Made by a program: the position numbers and the translations under genes
Part shown: piece by piece, positions 20,274 through 28,472 of the stretch
Position numbering within the stretch: the stretch's first letter is position 1
Layout of the letters: each line of letters starts with the position of its first letter
The notes under the pieces: generated by a model
The model's input: only the letters and a program-made list of their open reading frames with translations
Databases searched by the model: none
Told to the model about the DNA's origin: nothing
Source of the DNA: Volucribacter psittacicida
GTDB lineage: Bacteria > Pseudomonadota > Gammaproteobacteria > Enterobacterales > Pasteurellaceae
Assembly (NCBI RefSeq): GCF_004339025.1
Contig: NZ_SMFT01000003.1
Span: 124,001-188,000, forward strand
Length of the DNA: 64,000 nt
Direction of reading: 5' to 3'

Positions 20274-20550
20274 CAAACTTTATCAATTCACAAATAAGGG
20301 TTCATGGCGAACCCTTTCTTTTCTATTAGCTATCGCTTTAACACTTTGTTTCTTTTTTAATATTCAGCAATTTGCAACTCAATTACGCACCGTCAATCCG
20401 ATTTTAGTATTCATTATCCTTTGGTCGGTGGTTATAAATTGGATTCACGGCATTGGTTTTGAAATTCGTTTGACCTTATGGCGAGCGGTTTTTTTACCTA
20501 TGATAGGGCTGATTGTGGGAACATTTGCGTTGGTTTATGGTCTATTATAG
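20254..20550 (+). CDS. ybgE: Cyd operon protein YbgE
   Basis: A 98-residue membrane protein of the YbgE family, found at the end of cyd operons; role unproven, but proposed to assist the oxidase. It has three predicted membrane spans (about residues 18-35, 48-66, 76-97), with NPILVFIILWSVVINWIHGIGFE and the C-terminal GLIVGTFALVYGLL. The start at 20254 or 20260 (MSMIMINKLY) is preferred over an in-frame TTG at 20233, giving a 20-bp overlap with cydX. The stop codon TAG is itself part of an intergenic repeat (20546-20593). Confidence 0.85.
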   Translation: MSMIMINKLYQFTNKGSWRTLSFLLAIALTLCFFFNIQQFATQLRTVNPILVFIILWSVVINWIHGIGFEIRLTLWRAVFLPMIGLIVGTFALVYGLL

Positions 20551-20593
20551 TCGTTCCAATTTAATATCGTCGTCTCATTTTAAATTGAAACAA
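20546..20593. repeat. ATAGTCG-family intergenic repeat overlapping the ybgE stop
   Basis: It runs from TATAGTCGTTCCAATTTAA to CATTTTAAATTGAAACAA, with an extra ATCGTCGT in the middle. The TAG at 20548-20550 ends ybgE, so the repeat terminus provides the stop codon. Confidence 0.6.
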
Positions 20594-20608
20594 AGAGATT
20601 AATCAATC

Positions 20609-20642
20609 TAGGTGGCGAAAAGAAATATCACCACCTAAATTT
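20609..20642 (+). terminator. Probable terminator of the cyd operon
   Basis: TAGGTGG (20609-20615) pairs with CCACCTA (20631-20637), extended by a few weaker pairs, and is followed by AATTTTAT. Confidence 0.5.
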
Positions 20643-20732
20643 TATCCCTTGATTTTGGCAAAATTTTTTTATGATTTAAGGTGTTGGGGGCTTGTTTATT
20701 AACTATACTCTCATTACAATACGCCGAAATTG

Positions 20733-20765
20733 TATCATCGTTCATTTTAAAATGGGACGACGATA
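20733..20765. repeat. ATAGTCG-family intergenic repeat, short palindrome
   Basis: A near-perfect palindrome: TATCATCGTTCATTTTAA and AATGGGACGACGATA share a TTTTAAAA centre. It ends 28 bp before the ybgC start. Confidence 0.65.
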
Positions 20766-20793
20766 AATTCCTTAAAATAAGAGTTGTAACAAT

Positions 20794-21195
20794 ATGATCT
20801 TTACATTTCCTATACGGATTTATTATGAAGATACTGACGCAGGTGGCGTTGTTTATCACGCACGTTATCTACATTTTTTTGAACGTGCCAGAACAGAATT
20901 TTTAAGAACACTTTGCTTTAGTCAGCAACAATTATTAACGGTACAAAAACAGGCTTTTGTGGTACGCAAAATGGAGATTGATTTTCGGTTACCCGCAAAA
21001 TTAGATGAGCAACTGCAAGTGCTGACAAAAATTGTGTCATTAAAAGCAAGTAGCATTATTTTTGAACAACAATTAATGCGTGAACAAACGTTACTTTGTG
21101 ATGCCACCAGCAAAATAGCCTATGTAGATTTAATTAAAATGAAACCGATAGCAATGCCAGAAAGCATTAGAGCGGAATTACATCAACATCTTTAG
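20794..21195 (+). CDS. ybgC: Acyl-CoA thioesterase YbgC (Tol-Pal associated)
   Basis: A 133-residue hot-dog-fold thioesterase. The N-terminus FPIRIYYEDTDAGGVVYHARYLHFFERARTE has the 4-hydroxybenzoyl-CoA thioesterase signature: the catalytic Asp in YYEDTDAGG and the His in VVYHARY. It is the first gene of the tol-pal cluster, as in H. influenzae and E. coli, 30 bp ahead of tolQ. The exact physiological acyl-CoA is uncertain; a role in lipid metabolism next to Tol-Pal is known from other species. Confidence 0.93.
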   Translation: MIFTFPIRIYYEDTDAGGVVYHARYLHFFERARTEFLRTLCFSQQQLLTVQKQAFVVRKMEIDFRLPAKLDEQLQVLTKIVSLKASSIIFEQQLMREQTLLCDATSKIAYVDLIKMKPIAMPESIRAELHQHL

Positions 21196-21225
21196 ATTTT
21201 TAATCAACACATTATGGAGCAGTTA

Positions 21226-21921
21226 ATGGCGACAGAATTAAATTTTTTAGAATTATTTCTCGCAGCAAGTATTGTAGTACAAATTGTTATTGTGGTTTTA
21301 ATTCTTTTCTCGGTCATCTCTTGGGCAATTATTATTCAGCGTAGTCGCATTTTAAGTAAAGCATTAAAAGAATCACAACGTTTTGAAGATCGTTTTTGGT
21401 CAGGTGAAGATCTTCATCGTTTATATGACGGGCTATCTAATCGTCGTGATGGTTTAACAGGCAATGAACAAATTTTTTATGTAGGCTTTAAAGAGTTTTC
21501 ACGTTTAAAACAAGCCAATACACAAAATCCAGAGGCCATTATTCAAGGTAGCTCAAGAGCGATGAATTTAGCGATGAATCGCGAAATAGAAAGTGCAGAA
21601 AATAGCATTCCTTTTCTTGCCACAGTGGCGTCAATTAGCCCTTATATTGGTTTATTTGGCACCGTTTGGGGAATTATGCACGCCTTTATGGCATTAAGTG
21701 GTGCGAAACAAGCCACATTACAAATGGTTGCCCCAGGAATTGCTGAAGCCCTTATTGCTACCGCCATTGGTTTATTTGCGGCGATCCCTGCAGTGATGGC
21801 ATATAATCGTTTAAGTTTACGGGTAACCAAACTTGAACAACAATACGAAAATTTTATTGACGAGTTTACCACCATTTTACATCGCCAAGTGTTTACTACT
21901 CGTCAGCATTCAGAAAAATAA
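21226..21921 (+). CDS. tolQ: Tol-Pal system proton channel subunit TolQ
   Basis: A 231-residue ExbB/TolQ-family protein with three membrane spans (about residues 15-37, 135-160, 170-190). The family core is [22 protein letters not shown] followed by [20 protein letters not shown]. The start at 21226 is favoured over 21214, since GGAG lies 6 bases before it. TolQ with TolR uses the proton motive force to drive TolA in outer-membrane constriction. An inverted pair of uptake sequences separates it from tolR. Confidence 0.95.
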   Translation: MATELNFLELFLAASIVVQIVIVVLILFSVISWAIIIQRSRILSKALKESQRFEDRFWSGEDLHRLYDGLSNRRDGLTGNEQIFYVGFKEFSRLKQANTQNPEAIIQGSSRAMNLAMNREIESAENSIPFLATVASISPYIGLFGTVWGIMHAFMALSGAKQATLQMVAPGIAEALIATAIGLFAAIPAVMAYNRLSLRVTKLEQQYENFIDEFTTILHRQVFTTRQHSEK

Positions 21922-21931
21922 TCCTATTTTT

Positions 21932-21980
21932 GACCGCACTTCTCGCTAAAGCCTATTTTGCGTAAAGTGCGGTGGTTTTT
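21932..21980. repeat. Inverted uptake-sequence pair between tolQ and tolR
   Basis: GACCGCACTT (21932-21941) and AAGTGCGGT (21965-21973) can pair across a 23-base loop and are followed by GGTTTTTT. In the family such dyads often act as terminators; here it lies inside the tol operon, so partial termination is possible. Confidence 0.6.
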
Positions 21981-22004
21981 TAACAAGTTTTAAGAAGGTA
22001 AAAA

Positions 22005-22427
22005 ATGTCGCAACGTCGTCAGCGTCGAGAGATAAAATCTGAAATTAATATTGTTCCTTTTCTTGATGTATTATTAGTGTTATTGCTGATTTTTATGGCA
22101 ACAGCGCCTGTGATAAGCCAAAGTGTTGAGGTTGAGTTACCAGATTCTGTGGAGAGTAAAACCGTTTCCAATGAAGATAAAACACCGGTTATTTTAGAGG
22201 TAGCAGGTACTGGACAATATACCTTATTAATCGGTGGTGAACGCAACGAAAACTTAAGCGAAGAAACGGTAGTACAAATGGCAAAAGAGGCCTTTGATAA
22301 AGATAATCAAACCACCTTCCTCGTGGGCGGAGCAAAGGATATTGCCTATGAAGAAGTAATCAAAGCGATAAATTTATTTCACTTAGCGGGAATAAAGCAA
22401 GTTGGTTTAATGACTAACCCTATTTAA
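22005..22427 (+). CDS. tolR: Tol-Pal system protein TolR
   Basis: A 140-residue ExbD/TolR protein with one N-terminal membrane helix. The conserved KSEINIVPFLDVLLVLLLIFM carries the essential membrane Asp (about residue 24). The periplasmic domain follows, with TFLVGGAKDIAYEEVIKAINLFHLAGI. AAGAAGG precedes the ATG. It works with TolQ as the proton-driven stator. Confidence 0.95.
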   Translation: MSQRRQRREIKSEINIVPFLDVLLVLLLIFMATAPVISQSVEVELPDSVESKTVSNEDKTPVILEVAGTGQYTLLIGGERNENLSEETVVQMAKEAFDKDNQTTFLVGGAKDIAYEEVIKAINLFHLAGIKQVGLMTNPI

Positions 22428-22451
22428 TACCAGCAAATAATAGGATTCATT

Positions 22452-23633
22452 GTGCAAAGTAAGCAACAAAATAAATTTAAAAGTGCGGTCTTTATTTCCG
22501 TTATTTTGCATCTCGTGTTGTTTGCACTACTTATTTTGGGATCTTTAGCAAGTAAAGTAACCATAATGGGCGGTGGCGAAGGCGATACTGATGTGATTGG
22601 TGCTGTGATGGTGGATACAGGATCGGCGGCGCAAGAATGGGGACGTATTCAACAGCAAAAAAAAGGGCAACAACAGCAAGCCATGACAGAAAATGTGGCG
22701 GACATTGCTCAAGAGCAAAAACAACGAGAACTTGAACAGCAACAACGATTAGAGCAGCAGCGAATAGAGCAACAGCGATTAGAACAACAGAGAATCGAAC
22801 AGCAAAAATTAGAATTACAAAAACAACAAGAGAAAGAGCGCCAACAACAGTTAGCGGAACAACAAAGAATACAACAAGAGAAAGCCCAGCAGGAAAAATT
22901 ACAACAGCAAAAATTAGCTGAACAAGCAAGATTAAAAGCGGAAGCAGAAGCAAAGGCTAAGGCGGAAGCGAAAGCCAAAGCGGAGGCGGAGGCAAAAGCC
23001 AAGGCGCAAGCAGAAGCGAAAGCCAAAGCAGAGGCAGAGGCAAAAGCCAAGGCGCAAGCAGAAGCGAAAGCCAAAGCGGAGGCGGAGACAAAAGCCAAGG
23101 CACAAGCAGAAGCCAAAGCTAAAGCGGAGGCGGAGGCAAAAGCCAAGGCACAAGCAGAAGCAAAAGCCAAAGCGGAGGCAGAAGCAAAGGCTAAGGCTCA
23201 AGCCGAGGCAAAAGCCAAAGCACAACGTAAAGCACAACAAGCAGCTTTAGATGATTTCTTAACAGGTGGAGATATTGGGGGCGGAAGTGCTAATGTTGGT
23301 GGTAGCACCAATCGTCAAGGATCTTCAGGCTCAGGTGCCGCTTTAGGTAGTGGCGATGGTGGTAAAACAGGCGATCAATATGCTGGCGTGATTAAACGAG
23401 AGATTCAGCGTAGGTTCCTTAAAGATCCGAGTTTTGCTGGAAAAGTGTGTAGTATCAGATTATATTTGGAACGTGATGGCACAATTAGTAATTATCAACG
23501 CATTTCTGGCCCTGATGATATTTGTGCCGCAGCCATGAGTGCAGTGGCAAGAACGAAAAAAGTGCCAGCTGCACCTTCTGATGCGATTTATAACCGTTAT
23601 AAAACGCCAATTATTGATTTTGATCTTAAATAA
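22452..23633 (+). CDS. tolA: Tol-Pal system energy transducer TolA
   Basis: A 393-residue TolA. One N-terminal membrane helix (residues about 12-32) carries the TolQR-binding region. A long helical domain rich in Gln, Glu, Ala and Lys runs from about 65 to 260, and the C-terminal domain (about 310-393) binds TolB/Pal. Translation appears to start at GTG, with TAGGA 6 bases ahead. The second half of the helical region is made of about five 16-residue Ala-Lys-Glu repeats. A Gly/Ser-rich hinge (GGGSANVGGSTN and on) precedes the globular end, whose two Cys residues (in KVCSIRL and DDICAAAM) match those of the family. Confidence 0.93.
   Translation: MQSKQQNKFKSAVFISVILHLVLFALLILGSLASKVTIMGGGEGDTDVIGAVMVDTGSAAQEWGRIQQQKKGQQQQAMTENVADIAQEQKQRELEQQQRLEQQRIEQQRLEQQRIEQQKLELQKQQEKERQQQLAEQQRIQQEKAQQEKLQQQKLAEQARLKAEAEAKAKAEAKAKAEAEAKAKAQAEAKAKAEAEAKAKAQAEAKAKAEAETKAKAQAEAKAKAEAEAKAKAQAEAKAKAEAEAKAKAQAEAKAKAQRKAQQAALDDFLTGGDIGGGSANVGGSTNRQGSSGSGAALGSGDGGKTGDQYAGVIKREIQRRFLKDPSFAGKVCSIRLYLERDGTISNYQRISGPDDICAAAMSAVARTKKVPAAPSDAIYNRYKTPIIDFDLK
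22936..23230 (+). repeat. 48-bp tandem repeat encoding the TolA helical region
   Basis: About five imperfect 48-bp units encode AEAEAKAKAQAEAKAK. Unit edges are blurred by a shorter first unit and by synonymous changes. The repeat is in frame, so copy-number change would lengthen or shorten the helix without a frameshift. Confidence 0.85.
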
Positions 23634-23677
23634 TAGTTTGTTATATTGTGATAAATAAACCAACTTAGGTGGTAGGA

Positions 23678-24979
23678 ATGAAGTTAGTGACTAAAATAGG
23701 CGGTTTTCTCGCCCTATTCATGTTGATGGTATGCTCGGTCGCGAGAGCAGAAGTGCGTATTGTTATTGATGAAGGTGTTGATAGTGCAAGACCCATTGCC
23801 GTTGTGCCATTCAAATGGAATGGACCAGGCAATGCCCCTGTGAATATTGCCGAGATTATTTCAGCAGATTTACGCAATAGTGGGAAATTTAACCCCTTAG
23901 CCGTAAGCCGTATGCCACAATTACCCACCTCAGCCGCGGAAGTAAACCCCGAGGCTTGGTCGGCATTGGGTATTGATGCCATTGTGGTGGGACAAGTTAC
24001 GCCAGCAGGCGATGGATTTAATATTGCTTATCAGCTGATTGATACTATCGGTGCAACTGGCACCGCGGGAGCAGTATTGTCGCAAAATCAATATAACGTA
24101 AGCCAAAAATGGCTGCGTTACGGTGCTCATACTATTAGTGATGATGTTTTTGAAAAATTAACAGGCATTAAAGGGGCATTTAGAACTCGCATTGCCTATA
24201 TTGTACAAAAAAATTCTGGGGCACAACCTTATGAATTACGTGTATCAGATTATGATGGCTATAATCAATTTGTGGTAAATCGTAGTGCACAGCCACTTAT
24301 GTCGCCCGCTTGGTCGCCAGATGGTAAACGCCTTGCTTATACCACCTTTGAAAATAAAAAATCGCAATTAGTGATACAAGATTTAAATTCAGGCAGTCGT
24401 AAAGTGGTGGCATCATTCCCTCGCCACAATGGATCGCCTGCTTTTTCGCCAGATGGTACACGTCTTGCTTTTGCTTCCAGCAAAGATGGACTTTTAAATC
24501 TTTATGTTATGAATCTCGCAAGTGGACAAATTAGTCAGCTAACGAGCGGAGCAGGCAATAATACAGAGCCTAGCTGGTCGCCAGATAGCCAAACTATTGT
24601 GTTTACTTCAGATAGAAGCGGTTCACCACAGGTTTATCAAATGAGTGCTGCAGGTGGTAACGCCTCATTATTAAGCTCGGGTGGTCGCAGTTTTAGTGGC
24701 AAAATTGCCGATGATGGGAAAACCTTAATTATGATTTCAGGTGATAATATTGTGAAAAAAGATCTTAATACAGGGACAACTGAAGTATTAAGCTCCACTT
24801 TCCTTGATGAAAGCCCAAGTTTTTCGCCAAATGGAATTATGGTTATTTATAGTTCTACCCAAGGTCTAGGCAAGGTGCTACAATTAGTGTCCGCCGATGG
24901 GCGTTTTAAAGCTCGGTTACCGGGTAATGATGGGCAAGTCAAATTCCCAGCTTGGTCGCCGTATCTCAACCAAAACTAA
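23678..24979 (+). CDS. tolB: Tol-Pal system periplasmic protein TolB
   Basis: A 433-residue periplasmic beta-propeller. A signal peptide ([24 protein letters not shown]) is cleaved before [18 protein letters not shown]. The N-terminal domain runs to about residue 165, then WD40-like PD40 repeats with recurring [28 protein letters not shown] and [15 protein letters not shown]. The ATG at 23678 is preferred over the in-frame GTG at 23669 because AGGTGG lies just ahead. TolB links TolA and Pal. Eleven bases separate it from pal. Confidence 0.96.
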   Translation: MKLVTKIGGFLALFMLMVCSVARAEVRIVIDEGVDSARPIAVVPFKWNGPGNAPVNIAEIISADLRNSGKFNPLAVSRMPQLPTSAAEVNPEAWSALGIDAIVVGQVTPAGDGFNIAYQLIDTIGATGTAGAVLSQNQYNVSQKWLRYGAHTISDDVFEKLTGIKGAFRTRIAYIVQKNSGAQPYELRVSDYDGYNQFVVNRSAQPLMSPAWSPDGKRLAYTTFENKKSQLVIQDLNSGSRKVVASFPRHNGSPAFSPDGTRLAFASSKDGLLNLYVMNLASGQISQLTSGAGNNTEPSWSPDSQTIVFTSDRSGSPQVYQMSAAGGNASLLSSGGRSFSGKIADDGKTLIMISGDNIVKKDLNTGTTEVLSSTFLDESPSFSPNGIMVIYSSTQGLGKVLQLVSADGRFKARLPGNDGQVKFPAWSPYLNQN

Positions 24980-24989
24980 GGAAATGTAA

Positions 24990-25445
24990 ATGAAAAAATT
25001 TGCTAAAGTATTATTCGTTGCTCCAGCACTTTTATTAGCAGCATGTAGTTCATCTAACGACTCTGATGCTAATGCTAACGCCACTCAAACATTCGGTGGT
25101 TATACTGTGCAAGATTTACAACAACGTTATAACACTGTTTACTTCGCATTTGATAAATATGATGTAAACAATGAAGGTGCATTATTATTAGATGCTCACG
25201 CAGCATACTTATCAGCTAACCCAGCAACTAAAGTATTAATTGAAGGTTATACTGATGAGCGTGGTACACCTGAGTACAATATCGCTTTAGGTCAACGTCG
25301 TGCTGATTCTGTACAATCTTATTTATCAGCGAAAGGTGTTGGTGCACAAACATCAACAATTTCTTTCGGTGAAGAAAAACCAGCTGTATTAGGTCATGAC
25401 GAAGCGGCTTATGCGAAAAACCGTCGTGCGGTGTTAGCATACTAA
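24990..25445 (+). CDS. pal: Peptidoglycan-associated lipoprotein Pal
   Basis: A 151-residue outer-membrane lipoprotein. The lipobox LLLAACSSS puts the acylated Cys at about residue 19. The OmpA-like peptidoglycan-binding domain covers about 47-151: [13 protein letters not shown], then [24 protein letters not shown], with the Asp and Arg that hold diaminopimelate. Codon choice is notably biased toward a few preferred codons, as expected for an abundant protein. It is the last gene of the operon, before a strong terminator. Confidence 0.97.
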   Translation: MKKFAKVLFVAPALLLAACSSSNDSDANANATQTFGGYTVQDLQQRYNTVYFAFDKYDVNNEGALLLDAHAAYLSANPATKVLIEGYTDERGTPEYNIALGQRRADSVQSYLSAKGVGAQTSTISFGEEKPAVLGHDEAAYAKNRRAVLAY

Positions 25446-25468
25446 TTTTAGTATTGATTTTATGTAAG

Positions 25469-25498
25469 AAACCGAATGAGTTTTCATTCGGTTTTTTT
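25469..25498 (+). terminator. Rho-independent terminator after pal
   Basis: A perfect 11-bp stem, AAACCGAATGA (25469-25479) with TCATTCGGTTT (25484-25494), has a 4-base loop and leads into a T run. Confidence 0.93.
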
Positions 25499-25642
25499 AT
25501 AGAGTGATGATGTTTACAGTAAAAGTGCGGTCAGTTTTAACATAATTTTTCCTACTGATTTTCACTGAGCATATTATTGTATAGAAAATCACTGAAATTT
25601 GACGAGTATTCAGACAAATAAGTAAAAAAATAAAAAATTTGA

Positions 25643-25670
25643 TTGATTATTAAATTAAAATCAGTATTAT
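25643..25670 (+). promoter_or_regulatory. Candidate promoter of the tRNA-Lys cluster
   Basis: TTGATT (25643-25648) and TATTAT (25665-25670) are 16 bp apart. The -10 box is followed by a GC-containing discriminator (AGTGCCTCG) such as stable-RNA promoters often have. It lies 33 bp ahead of the first tRNA. Confidence 0.5.
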
Positions 25671-25703
25671 AGTGCCTCGTTACGAAGCAGTAACCGTTTA
25701 AAT

Positions 25704-25779
25704 GGGTTGTTAGCTCAGTCGGTAGAGCAGCGGACTTTTAATCCGTTGGTCGAAGGTTCGAATCCTTCACGACCCACCA
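25704..25779 (+). tRNA. tRNA-Lys (TTT), copy 1
   Basis: A 76-base tRNA with CCA encoded and anticodon TTT in the GGACTTTTAATCC loop. It differs from copies 2 and 3 in the acceptor stem (GGGTTGT in place of GGGTCGT), giving a U-G wobble at pair 5-68. Confidence 0.97.
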
Positions 25780-25797
25780 TTTAAACAAATCCCTATT

Positions 25798-25873
25798 GGG
25801 TCGTTAGCTCAGTCGGTAGAGCAGCGGACTTTTAATCCGTTGGTCGAAGGTTCGAATCCTTCACGACCCACCA
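25798..25873 (+). tRNA. tRNA-Lys (TTT), copy 2
   Basis: A 76-base tRNA, CCA encoded, fully paired acceptor (GGGTCGT/ACGACCC), anticodon TTT. It lies 18 bases after copy 1. Confidence 0.97.
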
Positions 25874-25891
25874 TTCAAGCAAATCCCTATT

Positions 25892-25967
25892 GGGTCGTTA
25901 GCTCAGTCGGTAGAGCAGCGGACTTTTAATCCGTTGGTCGAAGGTTCGAATCCTTCACGACCCACCA
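25892..25967 (+). tRNA. tRNA-Lys (TTT), copy 3
   Basis: Identical to copy 2 and 18 bases after it. The spacer TTCAAGCAAATCCCTA just before it also precedes tRNA-Ser at 45113-45202. Confidence 0.97.
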
Positions 25968-26050
25968 TTTACTTCATTAAGATTAGCAAAACCCATTACC
26001 ATAGTCGCCCAGCTTTAAAATAATATCGTGTTTTGATATTGATTTATTTT

Positions 26051-26076
26051 ACTTCTGCGATCTTCTTTCCATTTTT
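26051..26076 (+). promoter_or_regulatory. Weak candidate CRP-S (competence) site ahead of comN
   Basis: CTTCTGCGATC carries the TGCGATC half-site that marks Sxy-dependent CRP sites in Pasteurellaceae, at the expected distance ahead of a comNOPQ-like operon. The second half-site (CTTTCCATT) matches poorly, so this is tentative. Confidence 0.35.
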
Positions 26077-26162
26077 CGCATAGCAAAATACGGATTAATA
26101 TCTTATTTCCTTGATTATGACTAGCATATATTTCAGATTTTAGTTAAATCAACAAGGCTATT

Positions 26163-26684
26163 ATGTATAAAGGAATCACTTTATTAGAAATATTGTTGAC
26201 GTTATTTATTTTCAGTTTGTTATGGCTAAATGTACCCACTTTATGGCATAGCTTAACGGATTATTTGGTATTACATAAAGAACAACAGCGTTTAAAGTTA
26301 TTTTTGCAACAAGTGCAATACTATACGTCTAGCAATAATGAAATTTGGTTGTTATTGGCAAATCGTCAGCTTAGCCAACAGCATTGGTGCTTAACTGCAC
26401 AGCCTAGAGATCAGCCTTTATGTGATTGCTTATTGCCCCAATATTGTCCACAATCGGTAAATGCGTATTTTTATTATCCCTATTTTCCACAACGAAGTAT
26501 GTTAATAAGCCAACAATATTATCCCATAGAAATCACCCGTATTAACGGTATTCGACATACTTTTGCTACCGCCTGTTTTGCTTTGCAGGTTGGAGAACGC
26601 CAAATTTTATTTAGTCTTTTTAACGTGGGCAGTATAAGGTTAAAAGAAAATGACCGCTTAAGTGCCTGTGTTAAGGGGGAATGA
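26163..26684 (+). CDS. comN: Type IV minor pseudopilin, competence protein (ComN-like)
   Basis: A 173-residue prepilin-like protein with a short class III leader: MYKG then ITLLEILLTLFIFSLLWLNV, with the Gly before the hydrophobic helix and Glu at +5. Three Cys residues (CDCLLPQYC) lie in the middle of the globular part. It heads a four-gene unit followed by recC; the same order (HI0938-HI0941, comNOPQ, then recC) exists in Haemophilus influenzae, where the genes belong to the competence regulon. Assignment rests on position and the prepilin start rather than on strong sequence identity. Confidence 0.75.
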   Translation: MYKGITLLEILLTLFIFSLLWLNVPTLWHSLTDYLVLHKEQQRLKLFLQQVQYYTSSNNEIWLLLANRQLSQQHWCLTAQPRDQPLCDCLLPQYCPQSVNAYFYYPYFPQRSMLISQQYYPIEITRINGIRHTFATACFALQVGERQILFSLFNVGSIRLKENDRLSACVKGE

Positions 26685-26685
26685 T

Positions 26686-27414
26686 ATGAATGTTAGACAT
26701 TATGCAGGACTAGGTCTGGTGGAATTAATGCTGTCTATCAGTTTATCTTCCTTATTAATAATGATGTTTATTGGTTTTTATAGTCAAGTTCAACAGCAAA
26801 ATAAACAAATATTATTAAGTTTACAGCTACAACAACAGGTGCATAACCTATTGAAATTAATGGCTAAAGACTTGAAACGAGCTGGGTTTAGAGCGGTGAA
26901 TGAAAAGGTGCTTGCCAGTGAGGAGGGGGATAATTTTTTCTTATTTGAGCAAGCCAAAGAGATTAATGCGGTGGCTATTCATTCTACTCTCGTCAATGAT
27001 CAGGATTGTGTACTTTTCTTTTATGATTTAAATGCTGATGGTTGCTTGGGGAAGCAACGTAGTGGGCGTTGTGTGTCGGAGCAACGAAATCGCAGTACAC
27101 AAATACGCAATGAGTTATTTGGTTATCGTAAACAGCATCAACAATTACAAAGTTGGTTAACTTATCGTAGTGCTGTAAATGATAATTGTCGGCAAGAACA
27201 ATGCCAGCGTTATTTGCAAGCACCAATATGCCAACAAAATGTAGGCTGGGTAGGATTATTAGACGAACAGCTTTATCTGCTTGAGGAACTTCATTTTAGC
27301 TGGTTAGCCGGTATGGGGATTGAAATTAGCTTAAAAATAGCTTTGCGTCATTATCCTGAATTAAATTATCAAGCACAAATTGTTGTGCCATTATTAAATC
27401 AAATACAGCAATAA
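26686..27414 (+). CDS. comO: Type IV minor pseudopilin, PilW/PpdB-like (ComO-like)
   Basis: A 242-residue prepilin-like protein: MNVRHYAG then LGLVELMLSISLSSLLIMM, with Glu at +5 of the mature helix. The ATG at 26686 has GGGGGA ahead of it and lies one base past the comN stop; an in-frame codon at 26662 inside comN is less likely. The mid-part has AKDLKRAGFRAVNE, shared by PilW-type minor pilins, and paired Cys residues in the second half. It is part of the competence pilus gene unit. Confidence 0.75.
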   Translation: MNVRHYAGLGLVELMLSISLSSLLIMMFIGFYSQVQQQNKQILLSLQLQQQVHNLLKLMAKDLKRAGFRAVNEKVLASEEGDNFFLFEQAKEINAVAIHSTLVNDQDCVLFFYDLNADGCLGKQRSGRCVSEQRNRSTQIRNELFGYRKQHQQLQSWLTYRSAVNDNCRQEQCQRYLQAPICQQNVGWVGLLDEQLYLLEELHFSWLAGMGIEISLKIALRHYPELNYQAQIVVPLLNQIQQ

Positions 27415-27439
27415 AATGGTGTTAAAACAAGGGTTTTGT

Positions 27440-28111
27440 ATGACGAGTTTTGTGCAAAAAGGGGCGGCATTATTAGGTGTGTTAATGCTACTTACTAGCA
27501 CTTTATTTCTGTTGCTATTGTATGATGATCAAGGGATTGGGTTTTATCGTCAACTTGTCTTTCAACATCAACAACAACAGAAACAACATCTTTATTTACA
27601 GCAACAGGCACAAGAAAAGAGCAAAAATGCCTGCATTTCTTTAGATCCCTTTTTACCTACAGATAGCCATTTATTAATATTTAAAGCAACAGATACGTCC
27701 CAATCCATACGCCAATATCGTTGGTGCGTACGAGAAAAACTTTTCAAACAGATACCCCGAAAAAATGCTTTAATTGGGCAGTTTAGCGATTATATTGATC
27801 AACAAAAATTTTCTTTATTTGCACCGCACTTTGATCGCCTCGATCCACAAGGCACCTTATATTGGTTTAGTCAGCCACAAGCCCATTGGCAAATTCAACA
27901 GGATATTTATGGCGTGATTATTGCACAAGGCGATTTAACCATTACAGGGCAAGGGCGTATTCGAGGGGCGATTATTACACAAGGGGAGTTACATTTAGAT
28001 CCTCAGATTTCATTGACTTATCACAAAAACACAGTGGTGTATCTTACCCAAAAATTTAGTCGTTGGCAGATGGCGGAGCAAAGCTGGTATGATTTTACAC
28101 CGATTGAATAG
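27440..28111 (+). CDS. comP: Competence operon protein, DUF2572-like (ComP-like)
   Basis: A 223-residue protein with a single N-terminal hydrophobic helix (GAALLGVLMLLTSTLFLLLLY) after the short start MTSFVQK. ATG at 27440 has AAGGG 7 bases ahead; ATG at 27416 is possible too. The middle is Gln-rich (HQQQQKQHLYLQQQAQEK), and the C-terminal part has a repeated IYGVIIAQGDLTITGQG / IRGAIITQGELHLDP pattern resembling a small beta-helix. Position fits comP (HI0940), DUF2572 in H. influenzae. The role is unproven; a pilus-assembly role is inferred from context. Confidence 0.65.
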   Translation: MTSFVQKGAALLGVLMLLTSTLFLLLLYDDQGIGFYRQLVFQHQQQQKQHLYLQQQAQEKSKNACISLDPFLPTDSHLLIFKATDTSQSIRQYRWCVREKLFKQIPRKNALIGQFSDYIDQQKFSLFAPHFDRLDPQGTLYWFSQPQAHWQIQQDIYGVIIAQGDLTITGQGRIRGAIITQGELHLDPQISLTYHKNTVVYLTQKFSRWQMAEQSWYDFTPIE

Positions 28112-28409
28112 AGGAATAAGCCTCATTGCCTTATTAGTGAGCTTAAGTATATTAAGTGGTTTATTACTTACCTTATCAACATGGACGACACAACAACGAC
28201 AAAGTGCGGTGAAAATTTACCAAGATTTTCAAGGCATACAGATTGCTGAAAATCAATGGCAACGTTTATGGCTAGGCTTGGATTGTCAATCAGAACAATG
28301 GCAAAATCATTTACATTTTACTATTCGCTGCCAAGGGCAACAGATTATTGTTAGTTATCCACTAGGCGAAACAAAACTGGCTGCCCCTTCTTCTCAATCA
28401 ACTAGGTAA
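28089..28409 (+). CDS. comQ: Competence operon pseudopilin-like protein (ComQ-like)
   Basis: A 106-residue protein with a prepilin-like start: MILHRLNRG then ISLIALLVSLSILSGLLLTL. The Glu normally at +5 is absent (ISLIA). Two Cys residues follow (about 65 and 80). It overlaps comP by 23 bp, and an uptake sequence lies inside it (near 28200). Position matches comQ (HI0941), just ahead of recC. It is short for a pilin and may be an accessory subunit. Confidence 0.65.
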   Translation: MILHRLNRGISLIALLVSLSILSGLLLTLSTWTTQQRQSAVKIYQDFQGIQIAENQWQRLWLGLDCQSEQWQNHLHFTIRCQGQQIIVSYPLGETKLAAPSSQSTR

Positions 28410-28472
28410 ATGGGTAAGCATAATGATAGAATGGCGTGATTAAGCAATGATTGATTAAAAGGGCATAAGATA

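Noticed and set aside
22936-23230. CRISPR or minisatellite outside genes
   Set aside because: The repeats are in frame inside tolA and encode the known Ala-Lys-Glu helix. The long frames on the opposite strand, rich in Ala/Cys/Phe, are mirror images of this composition.
26163-28409. Type II secretion genes
   Set aside because: The pseudopilin-like genes are followed by recC, the order of the Haemophilus competence genes, and no secretin or Gsp ATPase lies beside them.
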